A stretch of DNA of 64,000 nt from JAISFI01 sp031553775 (GTDB lineage: Bacteria; Bacteroidota; Bacteroidia; Bacteroidales; Azobacteroidaceae). The DNA lies in NCBI GenBank assembly GCA_031553775.1, contig JAVBLA010000005.1:166633-230632 (forward strand), written 5' to 3'. Position numbers and translations under genes: made by a program. Of this stretch, positions 53,999-63,144 are shown piece by piece (the stretch's first letter is position 1; each line of letters begins with the position of its first letter). A model generated the notes under the pieces. The model did no database searches. It saw only the letters and a list, made by a program, of their open reading frames with translations, and was not told where the DNA came from.

Positions 53999-54010
53999 CC
54001 TGTTGTCTAA

Positions 54011-54072
54011 ACATTTACAAAACCATGAACAGAAAAAAGCAAATCCAAACCCCGGAGAAAAAATATGTGGTT
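54011..54072 (+). repeat. Direct repeat, intact copy, spanning the antitoxin start
   Basis: 62 bases from ACATTTACAAAACC to AATATGTGGTT covering the antitoxin leader and first 16 codons. The decayed partner is at 54586-54647. Confidence 0.9.
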
Positions 54073-54249
54073 CCGGAATCAGAATCGTTATCTGTTAACG
54101 AACCGGAAGCACTATATGAAATATGCCCTAAAGATACATTAGCCAAACCCGATAATCAGTCATATTATACTGTAGATGAATATTTTTCCTTTTTAAAAAA
54201 TGAAATAAATAAGCGTGCCGGATATGAATTAATTTCCGGAAACAGTTGA
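54025..54249 (+). CDS. Antitoxin of a ParE/RelE-type system
   Basis: 74 residues from the ATG at 54025; an upstream in-frame ATG (53986) precedes the predicted transcription start and is rejected. The sequence (MNRKKQIQTPEKKYVVPESE, later YYTVDEYFSFLKNEINKRA) is charged, with a C-terminal helical half as in antitoxins that wrap their toxin. No clear ribbon-helix-helix or AbrB motif, so its DNA-binding fold is uncertain. It ends one base before the toxin start. Confidence 0.75.
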   Translation: MNRKKQIQTPEKKYVVPESESLSVNEPEALYEICPKDTLAKPDNQSYYTVDEYFSFLKNEINKRAGYELISGNS

Positions 54250-54250
54250 C

Positions 54251-54550
54251 ATGACTTATACCGTTTTTATCGTTGCGGAAGCCAAACAGGATATTTCGCA
54301 GATTGTTGATTATATCGAAACCTTTTTATGCGCCCCATTAACTGCTGTTCGCTTTTATTCCGGTTTAAGGAAAAAAGTGGAGGATTTGGCTTTTACTGCA
54401 GATATTTATTCTGTTTTGCACAGGGAAAGTCTTCAGGGATATGGAAAGGAAGTCCGTAGAGTCAATTATAAAAAGTTTGCCGTCATTTATACGATTGAGG
54501 GGAGTAAAGTAATAATTCACAGAATAATACACGGCAGTTTGATAGTATAA
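54251..54550 (+). CDS. ParE/RelE-superfamily toxin
   Basis: 99 residues. Fold signatures: VAEAKQDISQIVDYIETFLC (N-terminal helix pair), AVRFYSGLRKKVEDLAFTAD, then the core strands KEVRRVNYKKFAVIYTIEG and KVIIHRIIHGSLIV. Spacing and the Tyr-Lys-Phe-Ala-Val-Ile-Tyr core match the ParE/RelE-like family (cutting mRNA on the ribosome or poisoning gyrase); the catalytic detail needed to separate the two is not visible. Tightly linked to the antitoxin gene. Confidence 0.85.
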   Translation: MTYTVFIVAEAKQDISQIVDYIETFLCAPLTAVRFYSGLRKKVEDLAFTADIYSVLHRESLQGYGKEVRRVNYKKFAVIYTIEGSKVIIHRIIHGSLIV

Positions 54551-54564
54551 GAAAATAATTTAAT

Positions 54565-54572
54565 TACTTTTG
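54565..54572 (+). promoter_or_regulatory. -7 box for the macroglobulin gene
   Basis: TACTTTTG matches TAnnTTTG; predicted start about 54579, leader about 84 bases that includes the decayed antitoxin fragment. Confidence 0.55.
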
Positions 54573-54585
54573 CTTTGTCGTTTCA

Positions 54586-54647
54586 ACATTTACAAAACCG
54601 TAAACAGAAAAAGCAGATCCAAACCCCGGAGAAAAAATATGTGATTT
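54586..54647 (+). repeat. Decayed copy of the antitoxin gene start in the macroglobulin leader
   Basis: Matches 54011-54072 at all but four substitutions and a one-base gap. The start codon ATG has become GTA and the gap shifts the frame, so it is non-coding. It sits in the 5' leader of the next gene. Confidence 0.9.
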
Positions 54648-54662
54648 TAATATATTGTTCGT

Positions 54663-57600
54663 ATGAAAAATAGAATCTTATCCCTAACAATCCTGCTGAC
54701 TGTATTGTCGGCAATTACCTTTACATCCTGTAAGAAAAACAAAGAAATTGTACCTCCTGCCGAATTCGCGCCTTATGTCAGCGCTTACACCGGTGGGATG
54801 ATCTCTTCTGTTTCAACTATTCGTATAGAGTTGACACAGGGACTTCCTTCTGTGGAACTGAATACGGAAGTCAAAGACAAACTGTTCAGTTTCAGTCCCG
54901 GTCTCAAGGGAAAAGCTTACTGGATCAATAACAAGACCATCGAGTTTGTGCCCGATTCCGGACAACTCAAACAGGGAAAACTCTACAATGCTACTTTCAA
55001 GCTCGGAGAAGTGGTTAAAGTGGAGAAAAACCTTAAAAATTTTGATTTTTCATTCAGGGTAGCCGCACAGAATTTTGTTTTCAAGGAGTTATCCACTTCG
55101 ATCCGTTCGGGATCTCCCCATGCGGCAACTGTTACCGGAGAGATCCGTTTCAGCGATCCGGTCTCCCTGGAAAAAGTGCAGGAAGTGGTCTCCGCTAAAA
55201 TCAATCATTCGCAAAAGTTGAACTTGCTGATCGAACCCACAAACGAACCTACCCGCTTCTCTTTTTCTGTTACCGATATCGAACGGGCGGATAAAGACCT
55301 GGAATTAAAAATCATAGGAAAAGGAAAAGCTTTGGGAATCGATAAAGAAGAAGAGGAAAAAATAGAAATTCCGGCCAAAACGCCTTTCCGTTTCCTGTAT
55401 GCCAAGACTATCGGGGAAGAACGGAATTGTATCCAGGTAGCTTTTTCCGATCCCGTTGACCAGGAAAGGGATTTGAGAGGCTTAATTACGGTAGCCGACC
55501 TCTCAAACTATAATTTCCAGATAGCCGACAATAAAGTGAATATTTTCTTCGAACCCAGTTCGAGGACCGATTATTCGGTTACTGTTTATCCCGGTATCCG
55601 CAGTGAAGGCGGAGATGTGCTTGATAGGGAATCTAATGTTTCCCTTTATATAGATTCCTACAAACCGGCAGTGGAAATTCCCCTCAAAGGAAATATCCTG
55701 CCTGATTCTAAAAATCTGATCTTGCCTTTCCGGGCGGTCAGCCTCTCGGCGGTAGACATGAAAGTGATCCGGATTTTTGAAAGCAATGTGTTGTCGTTCA
55801 TGCAGGATAATAACCTTTCGGGATCTAACGAACTGAGACGTTCCGGTCGGCTGGTGTATAAAAAAACATTGCGGCTGGATTCCGATCCGCAAAAAGACCT
55901 CCATGCCTGGGAAGATTACTCCGTTGACCTGGCCGATATTATCAAACAGGAACCCGGTGCGATCTACCGGATCGAACTGTCGTTCAAACAGGCTTATTCT
56001 GTCTATCCCTGTGGAGGAAATGAGAAACTCGGCTCTGCAACGGATGCCTCACAAGGGTTGACGCGTGTATTATCCGGTGAATTGACCGAAGAAGAGGAAG
56101 AAGTATGGGACAGGCCCAATACCTATTATTATGATGAAAGCAGCTACGATTGGGATGTCTATAATTGGAACGATACCGAAAACCCCTGTACGCCCAGTTA
56201 TTATATGACCTCCAAATGTAAGGTACAATATAACCTGCTGGCAACCAACCTGGGACTGATCGTGAAAGCCGGTTCCGACCGGAAGATGTGGGTGGCGGTA
56301 AACAATATCCTGACGACCGACCCGGTGAAAGATGCCGAAGTAAAAGCCTATAATTTCCAGTTGCAGGTAATCGGTTCCGGGAAAACGGATTCCGAAGGTT
56401 TTGCCGTTTTCGATGTGAAAGGCAAACCGTTTGCCGTGGTAGCGCAACAAGGCGACCAGAAAACCTATCTTAAGGTGATCGACGGAGCGGAAAACTCGCT
56501 CAGCCGTTTCGATACCGAAGGAAAAGAAATCAAAAAAGGACTCAAAGGTTATGTGTATGGTGAAAGAGGTGTATGGCGCCCGGGAGATACTCTTCATATC
56601 GGATTTATACTGGAAGATAAACAAGGGAATATGCCCGACAGTCACCCGGTATCCATCGAAATTTATAATCCGAAAGGGCAATTTTACAGTAAACAAATAT
56701 CCTCCAGCGGAGTGAATGGTTTTTATACATTCAATATTCCTACCAAACAGGAGGATCCTACCGGTATGTGGAATGCCTATGTAAAAGTAGGCGGAGCTAC
56801 TTTCCATAAATCCCTGCGCATTGAAACCGTTAAGCCTAACCGCCTGAAAATTGCTTTGAATATCGATGGGGAGAGGATCGATGCGGTCAAAGGAAATATT
56901 CCGGTAACGATTACTTCTTCCTGGCTAACAGGCGCTACGGCGGGTAACCTGAAAACCAAAGTGGAAATGTCACTTTCCAAATCCAAAACCAAATTCAAAG
57001 GATATGGGAATTATATTTTCGATAATCCGGCTTCGAATTTCTATACCAGCGAGTCGAATCTGTTCGAAGGAGCTTTGAATGGAGAAGGAAAAGCTTCTTT
57101 CAACCTGAAAGTTCCGCAGGCTAAAAATGCACCGGGAATGCTTAGTGCCAATATTATCTGCCGGGTATTTGAACAGGGAGGAGATGCAAGTATTTATACA
57201 CAAACCATTCCTTTTTCTCCTTTCTATAATTATGTAGGAATCAACCTCAACAATGATGATAAAGGAAAATGGATAGAAACTGATACCGACCATGTATTCG
57301 ATATTGTTACGCTCACTCCCGATGGTAAACCTATCGACAGGAGTAACCTGCATTACGATATCTATAAACTCAACTGGAGCTGGTGGTGGGAAAGCGGAAG
57401 CGAATCGCTCGATTCGTATGTCAACGGAACTTCGGCCAAATCGGTAGCTTCCGGGTCGTTGAGTACCACAGGTGGTAAGGGAAAGATTAAATTCCGTGTC
57501 AATTATCCTGATTGGGGAAGATACCTCGTGTATGTGAAAGACCGTGATTACGGGCATGCTACCGGTGGTATTGTGTATGTGGACTGGCCGGATTGGAGAG

Positions 57601-60257
57601 GCCGTTCTTCCAAATCCGACCCGGACGGCATAACCATGCTGACATTCTCTACCGATAAAACATCTTACGAAGTAGGAGAGGAAGTTTCCGTAATAATTCC
57701 TGCTTCTGCCGATGGCCGTGCGTTGGTTGCCCTGGAAAACGGATCTGCCGTCCTCAAAAGGGAATGGGTAAAAGTCAGCAAAGGCAGCGATACGAAATAC
57801 AAATTCAAGGTAACGGAAGATATGGCACCGAACTTTTATGTCCATATCAGTCTGTTGCAGCCGCATGAACAAACCGTGAACGATCTTCCGATCCGGATGT
57901 ACGGAGTAATGCCGGTGTTTGTCTCCAATAAAGCTTCGGAACTGACCCCGCAGATCACTATGCCGGATGTCTTGCGTCCGGAAAAAGAGTTCGAAGTAAA
58001 GGTATCGGAAAAAGAAGGTAAGCCGATGACTTATACCCTGGCGATCGTCGACGACGGATTGTTGGATCTGACAAACTTCAAGACCCCGAATCCCTGGAAT
58101 GAATTCTATGCCCGGGAAGCTTTGGGTATCCGTACCTGGGATATGTACGACGATGTGATCGGCGCTTTCGGCGGCAAGTACAGCCCGCTGTTCAGCGTGG
58201 GCGGCGATGAGTCCGGAAAACCGGCCAACCAGAAAGCCAACCGCTTCAAACCGGTGGTGAAATTCATTGGCCCGTTCAGCATAGGCAAAGGCGGATCGGG
58301 AAAACATAAGATCCAACTGCCGATGTATGTGGGTTCGGTGCGCGTGATGGTGGTGGCAGGACAGAACTCGGCTTACGGATGTGCGGAAAAAACAGTCCCT
58401 GTACGCAGTCCGCTGATGATCCTGGCATCTTTACCAAGGGTAGTCAGTACTGGAGAAGAAATCCTCCTGCCGGTAAATGTATTTGCGATGGAGAAGGAAG
58501 TGAATAAAGTAACCGTAAAAGTGGAAACTTCCGGTAAACTGCAATTGGCAGAAACAGCTGCCAAGACTGTAAGTTTCTCTAAACCAGGTGACCAGATGGT
58601 ATTTTTTGCCCTTAAATCGGGCGCAAAACCAGGAGTGGAAACGGTTAAGGTAACAGCTACAGGCCCGGGACAAACAGCTACGGAAACCATCGAAATAGAT
58701 GTCCGTAACCCAAACCCCTCTTCCGTTATTTCACAGGATACTTTACTGAGTGCCGGAAATGAAGTACAATTAGCCTATCAGTTGGGTGATCTTTCCGAAG
58801 AAAACTGGGTGAAACTGGAGGTATCCCGTATCCCCTCGGTCGATATCAGCCGCCGTTTTGACTTCCTGTACGATTACCAGCATTATTGCTCGGAACAGCT
58901 CACATCGCGCGCGCTTCCGTTGTTATTCATCTCCCAGTTCAAAGATGTAGACAAAAAAGAAGATGAAACGATCAAACAAAATATCCGGGAAGCGATCAAA
59001 AACCTTTACGGACGGCAATTGATGAACGGAGGTTTCGTTTACTGGCCGGGACAGGCCGATGCCAACGAATGGATCACTTCCTATGCGGGAAACTTTTTAG
59101 TCGAGGCACAACGCAGAGGATATGAAGTAAATCCTTCCGTTATTAAAAAATGGAAAGATTACCAGAGAAAAGCGGCACAGAACTGGTCGCCGAATTATAA
59201 ATCGAGCTCCCGGTATGGATACAATCAATATGATCTGCAACAAGCATACCGTTTGTACACACTGGCATTGTCAGGCTCTGCTGAGTTGGGAGCTATGAAT
59301 CGTCTGAGGGAATTACAGGATATTTCTATTTCTGCTAAATGGCGGTTGGCAGCTGCTTATGCAGTAAATGGAAAAACCAAAGCCGCTAATGAAGTGATTT
59401 TCAACCTGCAGAATACGGTAGAACCCTATTCGCTCAGTAATTTCACTTACGGTTCGGCTGAACGGGACGAGGCTATGATCCTGGAAACCATGGTGTTGAT
59501 GGGGAACTTACAGGAAGCTTTCCGCCAGGCACAGGTTGTCTCTAAAAATCTGTCGCGTGAATCTTATTTCAGTACGCAATCTACAGCTTTCTCTCTGATC
59601 GCCATGGGCCGGTTGGCTGAAAAGATCGATAAAGGTGATATCTCATTTGAGTGGACATTGAACGGAAAGGCGCAGAAAGCAGTCAAAAGCGGGCGGCCAG
59701 TATTCCAGATCGATATTCCGGCTGATGTACAGGAGGGTGCTATCGCTATTAAAAATACAGGTAAAGGTGATTTGTTTGTCAATTTAGTTTCCAAAACGAA
59801 ACCAATTATCGACCGCTTACCGGCTGTGGCCAATAACCTGAAGTTAGATGTGACTTACACCGACCTGAACGGGAAATCCGTTAATATCAGTTCAATGAAG
59901 CAGGGTATGGATTTTGTAGCTCATGTCCGCGTATCCAATATCAGCGGAACAACAGACTATACCGATCTGGCGCTGACCCACATCGTACCGTCCGGCTGGG
60001 AAATTTTCAACGAAAGGATGATGAACCAGAATGAACAGGCTGTAACTGTGGCTCCGGATTACATTTATAAAGATATTCGTGACGATAGGGTACTGACCTA
60101 TTTCGACCTGGGAAGGGGAACGTCTAAAACATTTAATGTTCGCCTGCAGGCTGCTTATGCAGGAAAATTCATTCTTCCTGCTATCCAGTGCGAGGCGATG
60201 TACGATACGGCTGCGCAAGCCAGGACTACTGCCGGAACGGCAGAGGTTAGCAGATAG
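54663..60257 (+). CDS. Alpha-2-macroglobulin family lipoprotein with thioester motif
   Basis: 1864 residues, full length. Lipoprotein signal ending TFTSC (Cys at about 24). The N-terminal MG1/bait-preceding region, MG domains (for example RPGDTLHIGFILEDKQGN and QKTYLKVIDGAENSLSRFD), and the A2M domain containing YTLAIVDDGLLDLTNFKTPN (the conserved DxGLLxLT line) are present. The thioester is intact as YQHYCSEQLTSRALPLLF (CxEQ) near residue 1405. The receptor-type C-terminal domains finish it. In bacteria such proteins trap attacking proteases in the periplasm and usually partner penicillin-binding protein 1C, which is not adjacent here. Confidence 0.95.
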   Translation: MKNRILSLTILLTVLSAITFTSCKKNKEIVPPAEFAPYVSAYTGGMISSVSTIRIELTQGLPSVELNTEVKDKLFSFSPGLKGKAYWINNKTIEFVPDSGQLKQGKLYNATFKLGEVVKVEKNLKNFDFSFRVAAQNFVFKELSTSIRSGSPHAATVTGEIRFSDPVSLEKVQEVVSAKINHSQKLNLLIEPTNEPTRFSFSVTDIERADKDLELKIIGKGKALGIDKEEEEKIEIPAKTPFRFLYAKTIGEERNCIQVAFSDPVDQERDLRGLITVADLSNYNFQIADNKVNIFFEPSSRTDYSVTVYPGIRSEGGDVLDRESNVSLYIDSYKPAVEIPLKGNILPDSKNLILPFRAVSLSAVDMKVIRIFESNVLSFMQDNNLSGSNELRRSGRLVYKKTLRLDSDPQKDLHAWEDYSVDLADIIKQEPGAIYRIELSFKQAYSVYPCGGNEKLGSATDASQGLTRVLSGELTEEEEEVWDRPNTYYYDESSYDWDVYNWNDTENPCTPSYYMTSKCKVQYNLLATNLGLIVKAGSDRKMWVAVNNILTTDPVKDAEVKAYNFQLQVIGSGKTDSEGFAVFDVKGKPFAVVAQQGDQKTYLKVIDGAENSLSRFDTEGKEIKKGLKGYVYGERGVWRPGDTLHIGFILEDKQGNMPDSHPVSIEIYNPKGQFYSKQISSSGVNGFYTFNIPTKQEDPTGMWNAYVKVGGATFHKSLRIETVKPNRLKIALNIDGERIDAVKGNIPVTITSSWLTGATAGNLKTKVEMSLSKSKTKFKGYGNYIFDNPASNFYTSESNLFEGALNGEGKASFNLKVPQAKNAPGMLSANIICRVFEQGGDASIYTQTIPFSPFYNYVGINLNNDDKGKWIETDTDHVFDIVTLTPDGKPIDRSNLHYDIYKLNWSWWWESGSESLDSYVNGTSAKSVASGSLSTTGGKGKIKFRVNYPDWGRYLVYVKDRDYGHATGGIVYVDWPDWRGRSSKSDPDGITMLTFSTDKTSYEVGEEVSVIIPASADGRALVALENGSAVLKREWVKVSKGSDTKYKFKVTEDMAPNFYVHISLLQPHEQTVNDLPIRMYGVMPVFVSNKASELTPQITMPDVLRPEKEFEVKVSEKEGKPMTYTLAIVDDGLLDLTNFKTPNPWNEFYAREALGIRTWDMYDDVIGAFGGKYSPLFSVGGDESGKPANQKANRFKPVVKFIGPFSIGKGGSGKHKIQLPMYVGSVRVMVVAGQNSAYGCAEKTVPVRSPLMILASLPRVVSTGEEILLPVNVFAMEKEVNKVTVKVETSGKLQLAETAAKTVSFSKPGDQMVFFALKSGAKPGVETVKVTATGPGQTATETIEIDVRNPNPSSVISQDTLLSAGNEVQLAYQLGDLSEENWVKLEVSRIPSVDISRRFDFLYDYQHYCSEQLTSRALPLLFISQFKDVDKKEDETIKQNIREAIKNLYGRQLMNGGFVYWPGQADANEWITSYAGNFLVEAQRRGYEVNPSVIKKWKDYQRKAAQNWSPNYKSSSRYGYNQYDLQQAYRLYTLALSGSAELGAMNRLRELQDISISAKWRLAAAYAVNGKTKAANEVIFNLQNTVEPYSLSNFTYGSAERDEAMILETMVLMGNLQEAFRQAQVVSKNLSRESYFSTQSTAFSLIAMGRLAEKIDKGDISFEWTLNGKAQKAVKSGRPVFQIDIPADVQEGAIAIKNTGKGDLFVNLVSKTKPIIDRLPAVANNLKLDVTYTDLNGKSVNISSMKQGMDFVAHVRVSNISGTTDYTDLALTHIVPSGWEIFNERMMNQNEQAVTVAPDYIYKDIRDDRVLTYFDLGRGTSKTFNVRLQAAYAGKFILPAIQCEAMYDTAAQARTTAGTAEVSR

Positions 60258-60340
60258 ATTCAGGAACTAAAAACTAGAAGTTAAAAACTAAAAATTATGC
60301 TTGTATATTGAAGATGATTCAAACTTAACCGGCATTTAGT

Positions 60341-62605
60341 TTAAATAGTTTTTATTCTAAACTTGAGAACTTCTCCTCCCGCTTGTAGTACATAAAATCC
60401 GGGAGGTAGGCTAATCCGGAAATACTCATTTTCTTTTATTTTTTCCGTATGGATAAGAACACCCTGTAAGTTGAAAACTTTCAACAGATTTTCTGCCTGA
60501 AGACCATAAATACGGGTGTCTCCTCTTGTAGAAACTATTTTAAGTGTATGCTTATCCGGATTCTTCAGGGGTATATCACTGTCAGATGAAAACTCATAAG
60601 CTCCCAGGTCGACATGTGTACCCTGGATCCGTTTCGTCTTTGCAAGATCGTATTCGATTTCCTTTACTTCATCATCGAGCCCGTAATCTATGCAGCGGGA
60701 TTCTGCAACTAATCGATAGGATGCCCCGATAATTTCATCATTTTCGGCTTCCGTATTTCCCTTTCCGATAACATTTGCAGGGGAAACAAAACCCGGAGCG
60801 ACTGTCCTTGAAAGAATCATGTGGTTGATATCATCCGCATCGCCGAACTTGGAGCTTGTACTTTCTATGGCGCTATGGATGGATTTGATGGTTCCTCCTC
60901 CGTTGATATTGGTATTTTGCCCATAACTGTTGTATACGGAAGTTCCGTAAAGGTTATTGTATGCAATGGAGTTAATGAAAGCCACATGAGAATTGGCTGT
61001 CCCTGTTCCGACAGCCCCTCCGGGGTTATTAGATTTGTTATTGGCAAAAGTGCAGTTCAATAATGTTACGGAAACACCATCTCCGGCTTGTATTCCACCT
61101 CCGTTCCCTGTAGAGGTATTATTGATAAATAAAGAATTTTCAATCAGAAAATTACCATAATGACAATGTATGGCAGCTCCGTTTTTATTGTTTTGGGTTT
61201 CATTGTTCCTGAAAATACAGTTTTTGATGACTGCTCCATTATTGATAAGCATACCTCCTCCGTTTTCACCGGAAGAATTTATTCCGTTTTGGATGATAAT
61301 GCCATCTAAAAGGCAGGGAATCGATGCTGCGTTTCCTCCTGTACGCGCAGTTCCCGTTGTGTTTCTTAAGGGAGAAACACTTCCTTTTCCATCGAGAATG
61401 GTTGGGTTGAGATTCCAGTTCCGGTTACCCAGGTTGATTTCATCTCCCCTGAAGCCGCCATAAATGAAGAGGTCGTCAAAGTTGATAGAAGAAGTAATAT
61501 TGTATATTCCCGATTTGAGCCATAACTGTGAATATTGCCCTGCCTGTACCAGCATGGCGGCATTGGACAGTGTTGTACTGTTTGTCCACGAATTACCGCT
61601 TTTCGACCCGGATCCCTCCGGCGAAACATAGATAGTATCCCTGGCATACACGGGAACAATCAAAGAAGACAGATCGGCGTATACCTGCTCATATCCCAAT
61701 GATGAATTATACGTAAAATTCAATCCGATAATACGTGTTTTCCTGGTTTCAACAGTGGTTGATGAATTATGCACATGGTAAACATAGCGGGCTTTTCCTT
61801 CATTATCGAAAAACAGGTCGCCATGGCCGGAACCATTTTCACCGACAATATTTCTGCTGATAATGGGATTATTGGGGTATTTCGTCCAGGGCCCTAATGG
61901 AGATTTGGCTGTAGCATAACCCACTGCGTAATCGATGCTCTTAAAATGGTTTGCCGAATAAAACAGGTAGTAAATATCATTTCGTTTGATCACTGTAGGT
62001 CCCTCCATAATATTACCATCGTATTCATCATCCGGTGAATTTTCCCAGGTCTGGGTTTTCGATAAACATTGTCTTAAGGTTCCGCTTTTGATCTTATTGG
62101 TTACCGGATCAAATTCAGCCACCCAAATATAATTTCCGTTATTGAAACGTACATGGTACAAATAATATTTCCCGTCATCATCCTTGAAAACAAACGGGTC
62201 TATATTTCTCGCGGAAGCATCGACCGGCTCAATAAGCGTTTGGGTAAAAGGACCGGTAATTTTGTCGGATTTAGCAACAGCCACTTGTTCACTGGCAGTG
62301 TAAGAAATGTAGTAGACATCTCCGATTTTATAAAATTGAGGGGCCCAGAATCCAGAGGTTCCATAAACATTGTAATCTTTGGAAAGGACATTGCCGCCCG
62401 CCATTGTTCCCTTGGCAACGCTCCAATTTTTCAAATCGTCTGATACCAATAATGCAAATCCGGCAGTACTGCTATTTTTTGTTCCACTTAAATAATACAA
62501 GCCATCTTCCGCATAAATAGTCGGATCGGCATAGTATATCTCTTTCAATTGAGGAAATACCATATAGGAAATTGAAAGAAATAAAAAAATCAGTTTGGTT
62601 TTCAT
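60341..62605 (-). CDS. GH43 enzyme fused to a beta-helix and a type IX sorting domain
   Basis: 754 residues. Signal peptide about 1-19. The GH43 five-bladed propeller holds its three acids: YADPTIYAEDGLYYLSG (base Asp), NIDPFVFKDDDGKYYLYH (pKa Asp) and IMEGPTVIKRNDIYYLFY (acid Glu). Residues about 330-640 form a right-handed parallel beta-helix of the polymorphic membrane-protein type (GAVIKNCIFRNNETQNNKNG; GNFLIENSLFINNTSTGNGG). The end is a type A sorting-like module (NLLKVFNLQGVLIHTEKIKE, FRISLPPGFYVLQAGGEVLK). An arabinan- or xylan-active enzyme on the surface is the likely role; the substrate is inference. Confidence 0.85.
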   Translation of the reverse strand: MKTKLIFLFLSISYMVFPQLKEIYYADPTIYAEDGLYYLSGTKNSSTAGFALLVSDDLKNWSVAKGTMAGGNVLSKDYNVYGTSGFWAPQFYKIGDVYYISYTASEQVAVAKSDKITGPFTQTLIEPVDASARNIDPFVFKDDDGKYYLYHVRFNNGNYIWVAEFDPVTNKIKSGTLRQCLSKTQTWENSPDDEYDGNIMEGPTVIKRNDIYYLFYSANHFKSIDYAVGYATAKSPLGPWTKYPNNPIISRNIVGENGSGHGDLFFDNEGKARYVYHVHNSSTTVETRKTRIIGLNFTYNSSLGYEQVYADLSSLIVPVYARDTIYVSPEGSGSKSGNSWTNSTTLSNAAMLVQAGQYSQLWLKSGIYNITSSINFDDLFIYGGFRGDEINLGNRNWNLNPTILDGKGSVSPLRNTTGTARTGGNAASIPCLLDGIIIQNGINSSGENGGGMLINNGAVIKNCIFRNNETQNNKNGAAIHCHYGNFLIENSLFINNTSTGNGGGIQAGDGVSVTLLNCTFANNKSNNPGGAVGTGTANSHVAFINSIAYNNLYGTSVYNSYGQNTNINGGGTIKSIHSAIESTSSKFGDADDINHMILSRTVAPGFVSPANVIGKGNTEAENDEIIGASYRLVAESRCIDYGLDDEVKEIEYDLAKTKRIQGTHVDLGAYEFSSDSDIPLKNPDKHTLKIVSTRGDTRIYGLQAENLLKVFNLQGVLIHTEKIKENEYFRISLPPGFYVLQAGGEVLKFRIKTI

Positions 62606-62628
62606 ATAAGTATGTTTTTATTTCAGGA

Positions 62629-62636
62629 CAAAAATA
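62629..62636 (-). promoter_or_regulatory. -7 box for the GH43 gene
   Basis: Minus strand TATTTTTG, exact TAnnTTTG match; predicted start about 62622, leader about 17 bases. Confidence 0.6.
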
Positions 62637-62825
62637 CAAAATAGATTACATTATTACTCAATCGTTTAGGAGAAAAGTATGTATTTAACATGAATCAAAC
62701 ACTTGGGGTATTTTTGTTTCTACATTATGCTGGTTTAAGGTGGCTATTTTGAAAAATCTGGGATCTATTTTTTAGTGCAAATTATTTTATAATATGCAAT
62801 CATAAATGAATATTATTGATTTATA

Positions 62826-62857
62826 TTTGCATATTATTTAGTTATATTTTATATTTG
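62826..62857 (+). promoter_or_regulatory. -33/-7 promoter of the DUF2089/YIP1-like pair
   Basis: TTTG at 62826-62829, 20 bases, then TATATTTG at 62850-62857: a textbook Bacteroidetes promoter. The upstream TTTG is itself part of a second TATATTTG (62822-62829), so tandem starts are possible. Confidence 0.7.
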
Positions 62858-62880
62858 CAAAATAATTAATACAGAAAATC

Positions 62881-63144
62881 ATGTTACCTTGTCAATGTCC
62901 GTCTTGTCAATCGCAGTTAAAAGTCAAAAGTTTGGCTTGTGAAAATTGCGGAACAGAAGTTACCGGCTTGTATGATCTGCCGGTATTGGCCCGTTTGTCT
63001 CCCGAAAACCAGGAGTTTATCCTGCAATTTGTAAAATGCAGCGGCAGTCTGAAAGACATGTCTAAGCATTTGGGTTTGAGTTATCCCACTGTGCGAAATT
63101 TATTAGATGAAATTATCAATACAATCAATTATCATGGAAAATAA
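62881..63144 (+). CDS. DUF2089-like small regulator (zinc ribbon plus HTH)
   Basis: 87 residues. N-terminal zinc ribbon from two CxxC pairs (CPSC at about 7-10 and CENC at about 20-23), then a helical region LARLSPENQEFILQFVKCSG followed by the helix-turn-helix LKDMSKHLGLSYPTVRNLLD. This matches DUF2089 proteins, which are thought to be DNA-binding. It overlaps the next gene by 11 bases in another frame, so the two are coupled. Regulation of its membrane partner is inference. Confidence 0.85.
   Translation: MLPCQCPSCQSQLKVKSLACENCGTEVTGLYDLPVLARLSPENQEFILQFVKCSGSLKDMSKHLGLSYPTVRNLLDEIINTINYHGK

Noticed and set aside
56970..58316. 448-residue open frame antisense to the macroglobulin gene
   Set aside because: It lies entirely within a well-supported 1864-residue gene, has no promoter, and the sense protein shows clear family motifs throughout this stretch.
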